A DNA stretch of 64,000 bases from Liolophura sinensis (lineage: Eukaryota > Mollusca > Polyplacophora > Chitonida > Chitonidae): contig NC_088307.1 of NCBI RefSeq assembly GCF_032854445.1, positions 804,001 to 868,000 on the forward strand, given 5' to 3'. Position 1 is the first letter of the stretch. Each line of letters starts with the position of its first letter. A program made the translations under genes and the position numbers. The notes beneath the pieces are model-generated. The model did not search any database. It worked only from the letters and a program-made list of their open reading frames with translations, and was not told the DNA's origin. This document shows positions 1 to 12,100 of this stretch, piece after piece.

Positions 1-1194
1 TATTATTGTATACACATATAGATATATGAATACGTAAATATCTACGTGTATGTAGTGTGACCATGCATGACCTAAATGAACTAAGCTGGCATGCTTTATT
101 CAAGTTGATCTGAAGCTTGTGGTTCTGGATATAAACAAAAAGGCAATGATGACTTTCAGATGAAGACAGCCTTATGGTAACTGGAGTCCAATTTTAGTCC
201 TAGAAATACAATGTACCTGTATCAGGATGTGCAGGTGTTAGACTGGCTGATCACAATTAAATGAGTGAGATGCTACAAACGTCACAATGATACATGTATG
301 TAACATTAAACAATGAAACCTATCTCCAATAAAAGAAAATGGAACACAGAAGCTTGGCAAGCAAAGCATGCTGGGGAATGGAGAACAAAATAACCAATGA
401 AAACATGCAAAAATGTCAGTAACATTAACTGTCGCAGTCATATGAAAAAATTAAGAAAGGAAACAAAGCAAACAAAGTTCACGATACACTAGTGACGTGA
501 ATTTAGAGATAACACACAGTACTTCAGTTTTTAACCATGATTCAATGCAATGGTAGACAACGAGACGGAATATCCAATCCCAAATAATGCAGGATCTGTG
601 GTGAATAAGATGTTGGGAAAAACAAAAAGGATGAGTGCAAAGACAAAAAAAAAAAATACAACAAAAAAACAAAAATGAACAGGACAACGTTCTCACCATA
701 ACCCAAAACATAACCAACAATTCAATAACAAATGCAAAAATTTACATCCATGGGTCTGTGGCTTTATAGAAAACAAAATATACTAAGAAAATAGAAATAA
801 GGTATTCTGACAAGCAAAAGAACAAAAAAAGGGGGAAATTCCTGTGAAAGAATAAATGTTTTCTTACCCAAAGAAATTTGTCCACAATCTAGAAGTCAAG
901 AAGCAATAAGTGAGAAGGGAAGAAGCCAGGAGGCAAGAAACATCATGTCATAGTACACGAAGTATGTATATATATATATTTCATCAATTATAGCTACAGC
1001 TTATATTATTTTTAAAATCTTCTCATTAATATCATGCCTGTAAAAACACACGAATTAATCCCTCTACCAATGTCCTTATTTACCAGAATCTGAAGATGTA
1101 GAATTAAGTAGACCCATCTCCTTGGATGCAAAACAACACAAGGATATGAAGAATAAAAAAAAAGAAATGATAATAAATCAATAAAACTGACTAA
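1..1194. other. AT-rich unique stretch, no gene seen
   Basis: Low-complexity A-rich segments, no convincing exon. A 21-nt exon-like window at 868-888 on the minus strand (acceptor CTTCTAG, donor GTAAGA) is too short to call. Confidence 0.5.
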
Positions 1195-1522
1195 CACTTC
1201 ACAAGACTGCCGTCAATTATTGTCTCACATGAGAAATCAGTAGTTCTGATCTTGTGATTACCACTCCACAAGGCTGCTGTAAATTACTGCCTCACATGAG
1301 AAATCAGTAGTTCTGATCTTGTGATTACCACTCCACAAGGCTGCTGTAAATTACTGCCTCACATGAGAAATCAGTAGTTCTGATCTTGTGATTACCACTC
1401 CACAAGGCTGCTGTAAATTACTGCCTCACATGAGAAATCAGTAGTTCTGATCTTGTGATTACCACTCCACAAGGCTGCTGTAAATTACTGCCTCACATGA
1501 GAAATCAGTAGTTCTGATCTTG
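1195..1522. repeat. 67-bp tandem array, about 5 copies
   Basis: The unit contains CTCCACAAGGCTGCTGTAAA and TCACATGAGAAATCAGTAGT. Copies 2-5 are nearly identical, so the expansion is recent. The first copy is diverged. Confidence 0.95.
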
Positions 1523-1586
1523 TCACATGTCAACACATGGAATGTCACAGTTACTGACATTACGAAGGGATTTCTACAACATTACA

Positions 1587-1730
1587 TACCCTAACTGTTC
1601 AAGTTTTTCAAATTCTGAGAGAACTATGGGGCGAAGAGAAATAATTTACATGGCTCGATGAAGCTTTCATTTTTAATGACACAAACTAATCATTGTTGAA
1701 AACGTTGAAGATTTACAATAAAGTAAATGC
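1587..1730. mobile_element. MITE-like element sharing sequence with 48427-48670
   Basis: It begins TA-CCCTAACTGTTCAAG and shares the internal stretches GATGAAGCTTTCAT and GTTGAAGATTTACA with the copy near 48.5 kb. The start resembles the CCCTAATTCTTC ends of the other MITE families here. The second end is not recognised. Confidence 0.5.
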
Positions 1731-2192
1731 AGAAACTTCCGGACTTTAAACACTTTTCTAATTACCATTTCAGGCAATCTACCAGTCTGGACAATATGCC
1801 AGCCATGACTAGGGATATTGTGGCAAAACAATGATGCAGATGAATCTGCCTAAATTTTCAATGCATTGTGGGAATTTAAAAGCCGTTAACGGTAAAACGC
1901 TGCCAACACAGGACCAGTATCTGACATATTCTGCTAGACAACACCCCTGATCCCTATGGACCCCCTGCTGCAGGATCAGATGGTTAATTAAGTCTCTGCT
2001 TCACTGCGACTGATCAGCGCTTTACCAACGAGGTCACAAATCTAGCTCTTCCCGTCCTCAGTCAGTAGGTTTGATAGGCACATGTATTTGGTGAAGGTTG
2101 CTGGTTTAGTTTGGGTCCTTCTGCTAGAAACTAAAACCCCCAAAACAGAAACTAGTGAGGAATTAAAGTGAGCCATATTCTGTAACTGACTT

Positions 2193-2245
2193 CTGTAATT
2201 CTTCAACCTATTCCCAAGTTTGCAAGGTGTTCATTCAAGCCTATT
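2193..2245. mobile_element. MITE end fragment
   Basis: CTGTAATTCTTCAACCTATT followed by TTTGCAAG matches the terminal repeat of the elements at 22356 and 27096. The rest of the element is not visible. Confidence 0.45.
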
Positions 2246-2639
2246 CTCAGCTGAAGAAATTTTCCTCTGTGCAGCTGACTGACAAAAATGACACTTCTTG
2301 CAAAGCCCTGATAACACAATTAAGATTTTTGTCAGTTTTGTCTGTGGAATTAGGGACACCCTGATGACACATTATAGACGTACTGCCCTCACTACAACCA
2401 CAAAGGCTGTCATCCACACATTAGTTTGGACAAAAATACATAGACAAAAAAAAAAGACTTGACACACCTGTAGAGCAGTCAACACCAATGTTATGAACTA
2501 ATCCGCAACGTAAGTGTTAACGGTCCCAAAAAAGAAAAACGAGAGATTCTGAACACTCTCCATGAAGACAGGCGAGGCAAAGTTTAGAGCTTCAGCAGAG
2601 GCCTAGAAGATTCTGTTTCAAGCGTATATACATGTACAT

Positions 2640-3195
2640 AAAGGTGAATACTACTAAAGGAATACATTCTGTTGAACAACAGCAACAGAAACCACTCCCA
2701 TATTTCTGGTACTAGCACATTCATATACATATGTGTGAATACTACTCTAATTTACTGAATACACTCTGTTGAACAACAGCAACAGAAACCACTCCCATAT
2801 TTCTGGTACTAGCACATTCATATACATATGTGGGAATACTACTCTAATTTACTGAATACACTCTGTTGAACAAAAGCAACAGAAACCACTCCCATATTTC
2901 TGGTACTAGCACATTCACATACATATGTGTGAATACTACTCTAATTTACTGAATATACTCTGCTGAACAACAGCAACAGAAACCACTCCCATATTTCTGG
3001 TACTAGCGAATTCATATACATGTGTGTGAATACTACTCTAACTAATTGAATATACTCTGTTGAATGACATCGACAGAAACCATCGCGCTATTCTGGTACA
3101 AGTCAATTCATATATGGGTACATACTACTCTAATTTGTTAATTACATTTTGTTGAATGACAACTACAGAATACATCGCAACATTCTGGTACATGT
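2640..3195. repeat. 97-bp tandem array, 5-6 copies, decaying to the right
   Basis: The unit contains GAACAACAGCAACAGAAACC and TTCTGGTACTAGCACATTCA. Early copies are close to identical; copies after 3050 are diverged. Confidence 0.9.
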
Positions 3196-3263
3196 GAAGA
3201 TATAAGTTGGTAAAGTCCAGTCTAATTTGATGATTACATGTACATGTATACACTACTGTCAAG

Positions 3264-3325
3264 ACGCTCCTGTCAGTCATTGCGCTGCGCTAGCACTCTA
3301 ACCACCTTGGCCACAGAGACCCTCT
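3264..3325 (-). mobile_element. SINE head fragment (tRNA-like part)
   Basis: On the minus strand: CTCTGTGGCC...GGTGGTTAGAGTGCTAGCGC, matching the 5' tRNA-like end of the intact SINE at 57970. Confidence 0.55.
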
Positions 3326-3759
3326 AATCATTACAAGAATCTGGTACAGGTGAAGATATATGTTGATAAATACTACTCCAGTATACTGCAGAACAATACA
3401 TCAAAAACTGTCACAAAATGCGAATGTTATAATGGTGGTAAGCAATGCAGAGTGGCTGAGCCAGAGGCCACAGTGATTCCCCACACAGCATAAAAAAAAC
3501 AGATTTCATGGTTCAGAAACAAGGCATTCAGACACTGTAGCTCATCTGACTGAGAAGTTCGCAAAACTATATCATGTCCAAGTGAGGTGATATGTTCAAA
3601 TGATGTCCACTAAACCAGTATATAATTAGAGTTGTAAATCCTAGTGGTGTTAGAAAACGTCATTGTGGGCAGTGGTCTTTGATATGCAAATCATCAAAAG
3701 CACAATATATGGCAATTAGTGTACTACGAGTGGCAATTGCAACCCTATGCATGGCTGAG

Positions 3760-4165
3760 TAAACGTTGAGTTGTGGTAGTAGCCACAAAAGCAAATGTTG
3801 AGTTGTGATAGTAGCTACATGAGCAAATGTTTAGTTGTGGTAGTAGCCACAAGAACAAATGAATGGCTGGGCAAATGTTGAGCTGTAGTAGCCACAAGAA
3901 CAAATGAATGGCTGAACAAATGTTGAGTTGTGGTAGTAGCCACAAGAACAAATGAATGGCTGAACAAATGTTGAGTTGTGGTAGTAGCCACAAGAACAAA
4001 TGAATGGCAGAGCAAATGTTGAGTTGTGATAGTAGCCACAAGAGCTAATACTGAGTTGTTGTAGTAGCTACATAAGCAAATGTTTAGTTGTGGTAGTAGC
4101 CACAAGAACAAATGAATGGCTAAGCAAATGTTGAATTGTGATAGTGGTCATAAAAACAAATTCAT
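3760..4165. repeat. 48-bp tandem array, about 8 copies
   Basis: The unit contains GTTGTGGTAGTAGCCACAAG and AACAAATGAATGGCTGAACA. Because 48 is a multiple of 3 it stays open in several frames without being coding. Confidence 0.92.
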
Positions 4166-4384
4166 GGCTAAATTAAATGGAATCACATATTGTACTCAAA
4201 AACAATTACATGTTGCAGTTGCAACAATAAAACTACTGCATCACGGTATGTGCACTTCACAAAGGAACTAGTTTCTTCTAAAACTATGTGAAGCAGAACT
4301 ATCATCATATAAGCATAAACCTTGGCTTCAGTATGTTTCACTGCAATATTTGCAAATGCTATAAGGTAATTCACATAAGGTCAC

Positions 4385-7300
4385 ATGTGTATGTCATTGT
4401 GGCATGTTCTCTGTATGTCACTGTGGTATGTTCTCTGTATGTCACTGTGGCATGTTCTCTGTATGTCACTGTGGCATGTTCTCTGAATGTCACTGTGGCA
4501 TGTGCCCTGTATGTCATTAAGGCATGTTCTCTGTATGTCATTGTGGAATGTTCTCTGTATGTTACTGTAGCACGTTCCCTGTATGTCACTGTGGCATGTT
4601 CTCTCTATGTCATTGAGGCATGTTCTCTGTATGTACCTATGCGGCATGTTCTCTGTATGTCACTGTGGCATGTTCTCTGTATGTCATTGAGGCATGTTCT
4701 CTGTATGTCATTGTGGCATGTTCTCTCTATGTCACTGTGGCATGTTCTCTGTATGTCACTGAGGCATGTTCTCTGTATGTCATTGTGGCATGTTCCCTGT
4801 ATGTCACTGTGGCATGTTCTCTGTATGTCATTGAGACATGTTCCCTGTATGTCATTGTAGCATGTTCTTTGTATGTCATTGTGGCATGTTCCCTGTATGT
4901 CATTGCGGCATGTTCTCTGTATGGCACTGTGGCATGTTCTCTGTATCTCATTGTGGCATGTTCTCTGTATGTCATTGTGGCATGTTCTCTGTATGTCACT
5001 GTGGCATGTTCCCTGTATGTCATTGAGATATGTTCTCTGTATGTCATTGTGGCATGTTCTTTGTATGCCATTGTGGCATGTTCCCTGTATGTCATTGCGG
5101 CATGTTCTCTGTATGTCATTGCGGCATGTTCCCTGTATGTCACTGTGGCATGTTCTCTGTATGTGATTGAGGTATGTTCTCTGTATGTCATTGTGGCATG
5201 TTCTCAGTATGTCACTGTGGCATGTTCCCTGTATGTCATTATGGCATGTTCTTTGTATGTCACTGTGGCATGTTCTCTGTATGTCATTGTGGCATGTTCT
5301 CTGTATGTGATTGAGGCATGTTCTCTGTATGTCATTGAGGCATGCTCTCTGTATGTCATTGGGGCATGTTCTCTGTATGTCATTGTGGCATGTTCTCTGT
5401 ATGTCATTGTGGCATGTTCTCTGTATGTCACTGTGGCATGTTCCCTGTATGTCATTATGGCATGTTCTTTGTATGTCACTGTGGCATGTTCTCTGTATGT
5501 CACTGTGGTATGTTCTCTGTATGTGATTGAGGCATGTTCTCTGTATGTCATTGTGGCATGTTCTCTGTATGTCACTGTGGCATGTTCTCTGTATGTCAAT
5601 GTGGCATGTTCTCTGTATGTCACTGTGGCATGTTCTCTGTATGTCCCTGTGGCATGTTCCCTGTATGTCACTGTAACATGTTCTCTGTATGTCATCGTGT
5701 CATGTTCTCTGTATGTCATGGTGCATGTCACTGTGCCATGTTCTCTGTATGTCATTGTGGCATGTTCTCTGTATGTCATTGGGGCATGTTCTCTGTATGC
5801 CATTGGGGCATGTTCTCTGTATGTCATTAAGGCATGTTCTCTGTATGTCATTGAGGCATGCTCTCTGTATGTCATTGGGGCATGTTCTCTGTATGTCATT
5901 GGGGCATGTTCTCTCTATGTCACTGGGGCATGTTCTCTGTATGTCATTAAGGCATGTTCTCTGTATGTCACTGTGGCATGTTCCCTGTATGTCATCGAGA
6001 CATGCTCTCTGTATGTCATTGGGGCATGTTCTCTGTATGTCATTGGGACATGTTCTCTCTATGTCACTGGGGCATGTTCTCTGTATGTCATTAAGGCATG
6101 TTCTCTGTATGTCACTGTGGCATGTTCCCTGTATGTCATCGAGACATGCTCTCTGTATGTCATTGGGGCATGTTCTCTGTATGTCATTGGGGCATGTTCT
6201 CTGTATGTCATTAAGGCATGGTCCCTGTATGTCACTGTGGCATGTTCTCTGTATGTCATTATGGCATATTCTCTGTATGTCACTGAGGCATATTCTCTGT
6301 ATGTCACTGTGGCATGGTCCCTGTATGTCACTGTGGCATGTTCTCTGTATGTCATTATGGCATATTCTCTGTATGTCACTGAGGCATATTCTCTGTATGT
6401 CACTGTGGCATGGTCCCTGTATGTCACTGTGGCATGTTCTCTGTATGTCATTATGGCATGTTCTCTGTATGTCACTGTGGCATGTTCTCTGTATGTCATT
6501 ATGGCATGTTCTCTGTATGTCACTGAGGCATATTCTCTGTTAGTCACTGTGGCATGGTCCCTGTATGTCACTGTGGCATGTTCTCTGTATGTCACTGTGG
6601 CATGTTCTCTGTATGTCACTGTGGCATGGTCCCTGCATGTCACTGTGGCATGTTCTCTGTATGTCACTGTGGCATGTTCCCTGTATGTCATTGTGGCATG
6701 TTCCCTGTATGTCATTGGGGAATGTTCTCTGTATGTCATTGGGGCATGCTCTCTGTATGTCATTGTGGCATGTTCTCTGTATGTCACTGTGGCATGGTCC
6801 CTGTATGTCACTGTGGCATGTTCTCTGTATGTCGCTGTGGCATGTTCTCTGTATGTCATTGAGGCATGTTCTCTGTATGTCATTGTGGCATGTTCTCTGT
6901 ATGTCATTGTGGCATGTTCTCTGTATGTCATTATGGCATGTTCTTTGTATGTCACTGAGGCATGTTCTCTGTATGTCATTGAGGCATGTTTTCTGTATGT
7001 CATTGTGGCATGTTCCCTGTATGTCATTGAGGCATGTTCTCTGTATGTCATTGTGGCATGCTCTCTGTATGTCATTGTGGCATGTTCTCTGTATGTCACT
7101 GTGGCATGGTCCCTGTATGTCACTGTGGCATGTTCTCTGTATGTCGCTGTGGCATGTTCTCTGTATGTCATTGAGGCATGTTCTCTGTATGTCATTGTGG
7201 CATGTTCTCTGTATGTCATTGTGGCATGTTCTCTGTATGTCATTATGGCATGTTCTTTGTATGTCACTGAGGCATGTTCTCTGTATGTCATTGAGGCATG

Positions 7301-7925
7301 TTCTCTGTATGTCATTGTGGCATGTTCCCTGTATGTCATTGAGGCATGTTCTCTGTATGTCAATGTGCCAGGTTCTCTGTATGTCATTGTGGCATGTTCT
7401 CTGTATGTCATTGTGGCATGTTCTCTGTATGTCATTATGGCATTTTCTCTGTATGTCACTGTGGCATGTTCTCTGTATGACGTGGTATGTTCTCTGTATG
7501 TCACTGTGGTATGTTCTTTGTATGTCACTGTGGCATTTTCTCTGTATGTCACTGTATGTCATCGTGGCATGTTCCCTGTATGACGTGGTATGTTCTCTGT
7601 ATGTCACTGTCATGTTCTCTGAATGTCAGTGTGGCATTTTCTCTGTATGTCACTGTATGTCATCGTGGCATGTTCCCTGTATGACGTGGTATGATCTCTG
7701 TATGTCACTGTCATGTTCTCTGAATGTCAGTGTGGCATGTTCTCTGTATGTCACTGTCATGTTATCTGTATGTCAGTGTGGCATGTTCTCTGTATGTCAC
7801 TGTATGTCACTATATGTCATGGTGGCATGTTCCCTGTACGACGTGGTATGATCTCTGTATGTCACTGTATGTCACTGTATGTCACTGTCATGTTCTCTGA
7901 ATGTCATGGTGGCATGTCCTCTGTA
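4385..7925. repeat. 24-bp tandem array, about 147 copies
   Basis: The unit is CATGTTCTCTGTATGTCACTGTGG with point variants. From about 7480 irregular longer units appear (TATGACGTGGTATG, GAATGTCAGTGTGGC). The period is 8 codons, so a 987-codon frame (4620-7583) stays open and repeats ACSLYVTV. It is not a gene: all other frames are equally open and there is no exon context. Confidence 0.97.
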
Positions 7926-9050
7926 GGATCTACACCTTTACTCCCAGAATACAGCAGTTTTACACAGCATAAATCTTACGCCAGGAAATCGTTGTGGTAG
8001 ATGCCGCATTGATCCAATTTCCTATAACAAATCAACATAAATGCAATGGTCTGTCAACACTTGTCTGCCTCAATATAGATGTTCACTGAAAACTAAAGCG
8101 ATCTTAATAATGCAGAGGTGTGTCAGCGAATCACTCAAAAAGGATATCCGTTCTATTAAAACACACACTGATGTCAACTTGTTAAGAATTCATGTTCATT
8201 CTAAACTATACTGATGTCAATGCACAGGTGCCCAGACAAGTTGCCTGTCTCAACATCATCATAACGAGGCATGTACTAATGTACAGCAAAATTAACCTAT
8301 CAGGGTCCTATTTCTTGCAGTACTTTATTTTGTTGTGCATGTTCATGTAAAATTTCACTGTCTTTGTGAATCTGGCCTCAGCAAATGTACATGTATGTAA
8401 CATAGTGAAACTCATGACAAGTGTAGAACGAATAGATGATAGAAGATATCACAGACATGATAGAAGGAGTGGGTGAAACTTCACACATTTCAACAAAAAT
8501 AATGTCGCTGTCACTTTAATAACAGTAGATTATCTTGAACAACTTGAGCAGAGCTGTTCTTGATCTGAACACAAGTGAACTTGTGCCCTGCTATACATGT
8601 ACATATACTTCATGTAAGAAGATATGGCACAAGAGTTCAATAACAGTTTAACACTCATGCACAAAAGTGGTGTTTCTTCCTTGTATCCTGTCATGGCTTT
8701 TCCTTGTATGCCAATGAATTGGACCTAAGGTCCACAGCTTTTATATCAAAGGCTTGTAAAATCTTGGCACTATGTATCTGGAATAAAGGCTAATTTCTAA
8801 CAGATACTCCTGTGAGTTCTCCGTTGATTATAGCCACCTTTCATACATGTAAGGGGAATGCCCAATGCTTCACCATTCTACCTCTGATGATAAGAATGTG
8901 GTCATTATCTTTGTAAGTAAGTACTAAGTTGGGTGACAAGGACTTAATTCCAACAATAGTCAACATGTGCGTCGAAAAAGCAAGATTTGCAAGACACAAA
9001 AGAAGAAAAAAATCTGCTGTATAAAATGAGTAAGAATTGCTATTTTACTT
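7926..9050. other. Region where the next Vav exons might lie; none recognised
   Basis: Single-copy sequence between the 24-bp array and exon 16. I read the minus strand for the rest of the PH domain and found no family match. A 42-nt window at 7980-8021 has good acceptor and donor sequence but its translation does not resemble Vav. Confidence 0.4.
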
Positions 9051-9060
9051 GTATACTCAC

Positions 9061-9106
9061 CCTGGATTTACACATTAGCATCACCTTGTCAAACAGGAAA
9101 ATGTAC
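9061..9106 (-). CDS. VAV: Vav exon 16: PH domain, last exon found
   Basis: One base completing Arg476, then [15 protein letters not shown] (477-491), ending phase 0. The acceptor is TTTTGCAG|GTACAT and the donor AGG|GTGAGT. It matches Vav1 RYAFLLDKALLICKRR. The next expected segment (about 70 PH residues, then the C1 zinc finger) could not be recognised on the minus strand between 1 and 9050, much of which is tandem repeat. Confidence 0.93.
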
Positions 9107-12100
9107 CTGCAAAAAACACATATATTTATTTGATTGATTGGTGTTTTATGCTGTACAAGAATATTTCATTTGCATGTAAACACCTGCGGTCAGCATTATA
9201 GCCGACAGAAAGTCAGCAGGGTCCGGGGGAAGCCCATTATTCCGAGAACTTCTTCTTTATGGTCATTCCATGTATACTACATACTATCTAGAGTATAAAA
9301 TCTAACACACATTTTAGGTCAATGTCAGGTAATATGTCAAGTAATATACCAAAACCACAAATGTTGCTATTATACGTCTGCCAGCAACTTACCGATGGTC
9401 ATGGGTTTCCCCGGGCTCTGCCCGGTTTCCTCCCATCATAATGCTGGTCGCCGTCGCAGAAGTGAAATATTCTTGAGTACGGCATAAAACACCAATCAAA
9501 TAAATAAATAAATAAATTATATGTCTGTTAGGTCCCCCAACAATTAATGTGCAGTTTCACTCTCAGAATTTAAATACAAAAACACTCATTCAGAACTTAT
9601 TTAGGTCTCTAGGTAGCTATTTATCCATGATTATTAAACACTTGAGCTGTTGTGGTATTGCAATGAAACTACAATGAAACTGCAATTTTGGCATTAAAAC
9701 ACTAATTTCCCCCCATTAAGAACACTTCCTATGTTATCTCCCATTGGGCTGGAACATTGAATTTGAGACTCTGTTTCAAGTTCTCAGCGTAACACTTATG
9801 TGTCTAACACCCTGAAGCATGTTAACAGCCACCTCCCCCCCCCCCCACCCCACTCCCAAAGGTTTTTTGTGCATAACACTACCACCAACAAAAGTGCACT
9901 ACTCAAATTATTTTCATGGAGTTTTTCCTCCAGGACACTTGTTTCTTTTCCCAATTCCAATGCTATTTCCTAATGCAAAATACAAAAAATAAAAAAAAAC
10001 AGTTTGCAAGCATGGAAAATATCCACAGTTCATAAGCCAGGTCACATCAAGCACTATTTTACTGTAAGAGTAAGAGCTGAGACAAACCTAGACTTGAGCC
10101 TGTTGTCCGGGTGCGAGCGCACTCTTAATTCTCCATCCTTCTGTAACCTCCCATAGTCCTTCAGAAAAGTGTTAGGTGGCTATAAAGCAGAAAACACAGC
10201 AATCTGTCAGAAACATCCATGCCAGCTATAAACTGATTCCCATTCAGGTTTCAATATTATGACTGTACATGTACAGGTGAGAGTACAGGTGAACTGATCA
10301 AACATTCTTGATTAAATATAGGCAATACTACTACTATACAGTGCAATGAAGGGATACAAAATCAAAGTTGATTGGCTGACAGTGGAGATAGGGTTTCCTG
10401 GGTTAAACCTCAGAAAATCCTGGGTTAAACCCTAAAGGAACCCTGGGTTAAACCCTAAAGGAAGCCTGGGTTAAACCCTCAGCAAACCCCTTTTAACATT
10501 TCAGATTAACAACCACGCAACAAAATTAAATCCAAAGGCTTATTTATGTACATTGTACCTCCATCAGTGTACATCAAAAGGCACTGTATCAACAGACACT
10601 TTACTCCAACTGAATGTGAACTGAGTTGAATCGATACAATTTATAATACATAATAATAAATCAAAATATATCTGGTGCACAACGGCATAAGGGTACTCAC
10701 CATCTGCAGGTCAACAATACTGAAAGAGAAAGAGAAATGCATGTTTTACAAAAACCTCCATCAAGAGTAACATTTTCACAGACATGAGACATAAACCATA
10801 TCCCAATAAGATTTTAGCACAGACGAGACATAAACCACATCCCACTAAGATTTTAGCACAAATGAGACACAAACCACATCCCACTAAGATTTTAGCACAA
10901 ATGAGACACAAACTACATCCCAATAAGATTTTAATACAGATGAGACATAACCATATCCCAATAAGATTTTAGTACAGATGAGACATAAGCCACATCCCAA
11001 CAAAATTTTAGCAGATAGGAGACATAAGCCACATCCCAACAAAATTTTAGCAGATAGGAGACATGAACCATATTTCAATAAGGGAGCGTAGCCAAATATC
11101 GCTTGCGATCTGAGAATTTCGTGTTTAGTAAATTCTGAAACAGATGGAGAGGCCCTCCTTTCATATGAGCACCTAGATGTGGTATCAGCATACATGGAAC
11201 ATGTGAGTACATAGATGTGGTATCAGTATACAGGGAACATGTGAGCACCTAGATGTGATATCAGCATACAGGGAACATGTGAGCACCTAGATGTGGTATC
11301 AGTATACATGGAACATTTGAGTACATAGATGTGGTATCAGTATACAGGGAACATGTGAGCACCTAGATGTGGTATCAGTATACAGGGACCATGTGAGCAC
11401 CTAGATGTGGTATCAGTATACATGGAACATTTGAGTACATAGATCTGGTATCAGCCTACAGGGAACATGTGAGCAGCTAGATGTGGTATCAGTATACAGG
11501 GAACATGTGAGCACCTAGATGTGATATCAGCATACAGGGAACACGTGAGCACCTAGATGTGGTATCAGTATACAGGGACCATGTGAGCACCTAGATGTGG
11601 TATCAGTATACAGGGAACATGTGAGCACCTAGATGTGGTATCAGTATACAGGGAACATGTGAGCACCTAGATGTTGTATCGGTATACAGGGAACATGTGA
11701 GCACCTAAATGTGGTATCAGTATACAGGGAACATGTGAGCACCTAGATGTGGTATCAGTATACAGGGACCATGTGAGCACCTAGATGTGGTATCAGCATA
11801 CAGGGAACATGTCAGCACCTAGATGTGGTATCAGTATACAGGGAACATGTGAGCACCTAGATGTCGTATCAGCATACAGGGAACACGTGAGCACCTAGAT
11901 GTGGTATCAGCCTACAGGGAACATGTGAGCACCTAGATGTGGTATCAGTATACAGGGAACATGTGAGCACCTAGATGTGATATCAGCATACAGGGAACAT
12001 GTGAGCATCTAGATGTGGTATCAGTATACAGGGAACACGAGAGCACCTAGATGTGGTATCAGTATACAGGGAACATGTGAGCACCTAGATGTGGTATCAG

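Noticed and set aside
868-888. 21-nt exon-like window on the minus strand
   Set aside because: Too short and without family match; splice-like sequences of this quality occur by chance.
4620-7583. 987-codon open frame (ACSLYVTV repeats) and its minus-strand partners
   Set aside because: Lies in a 24-bp tandem array; several frames on both strands are equally open and there is no exon context.
7980-8021. Possible minus-strand Vav exon (acceptor TTATAG, donor GGC|GTAAGA, 42 nt)
   Set aside because: Translation does not resemble the expected PH or C1 sequence in any frame.
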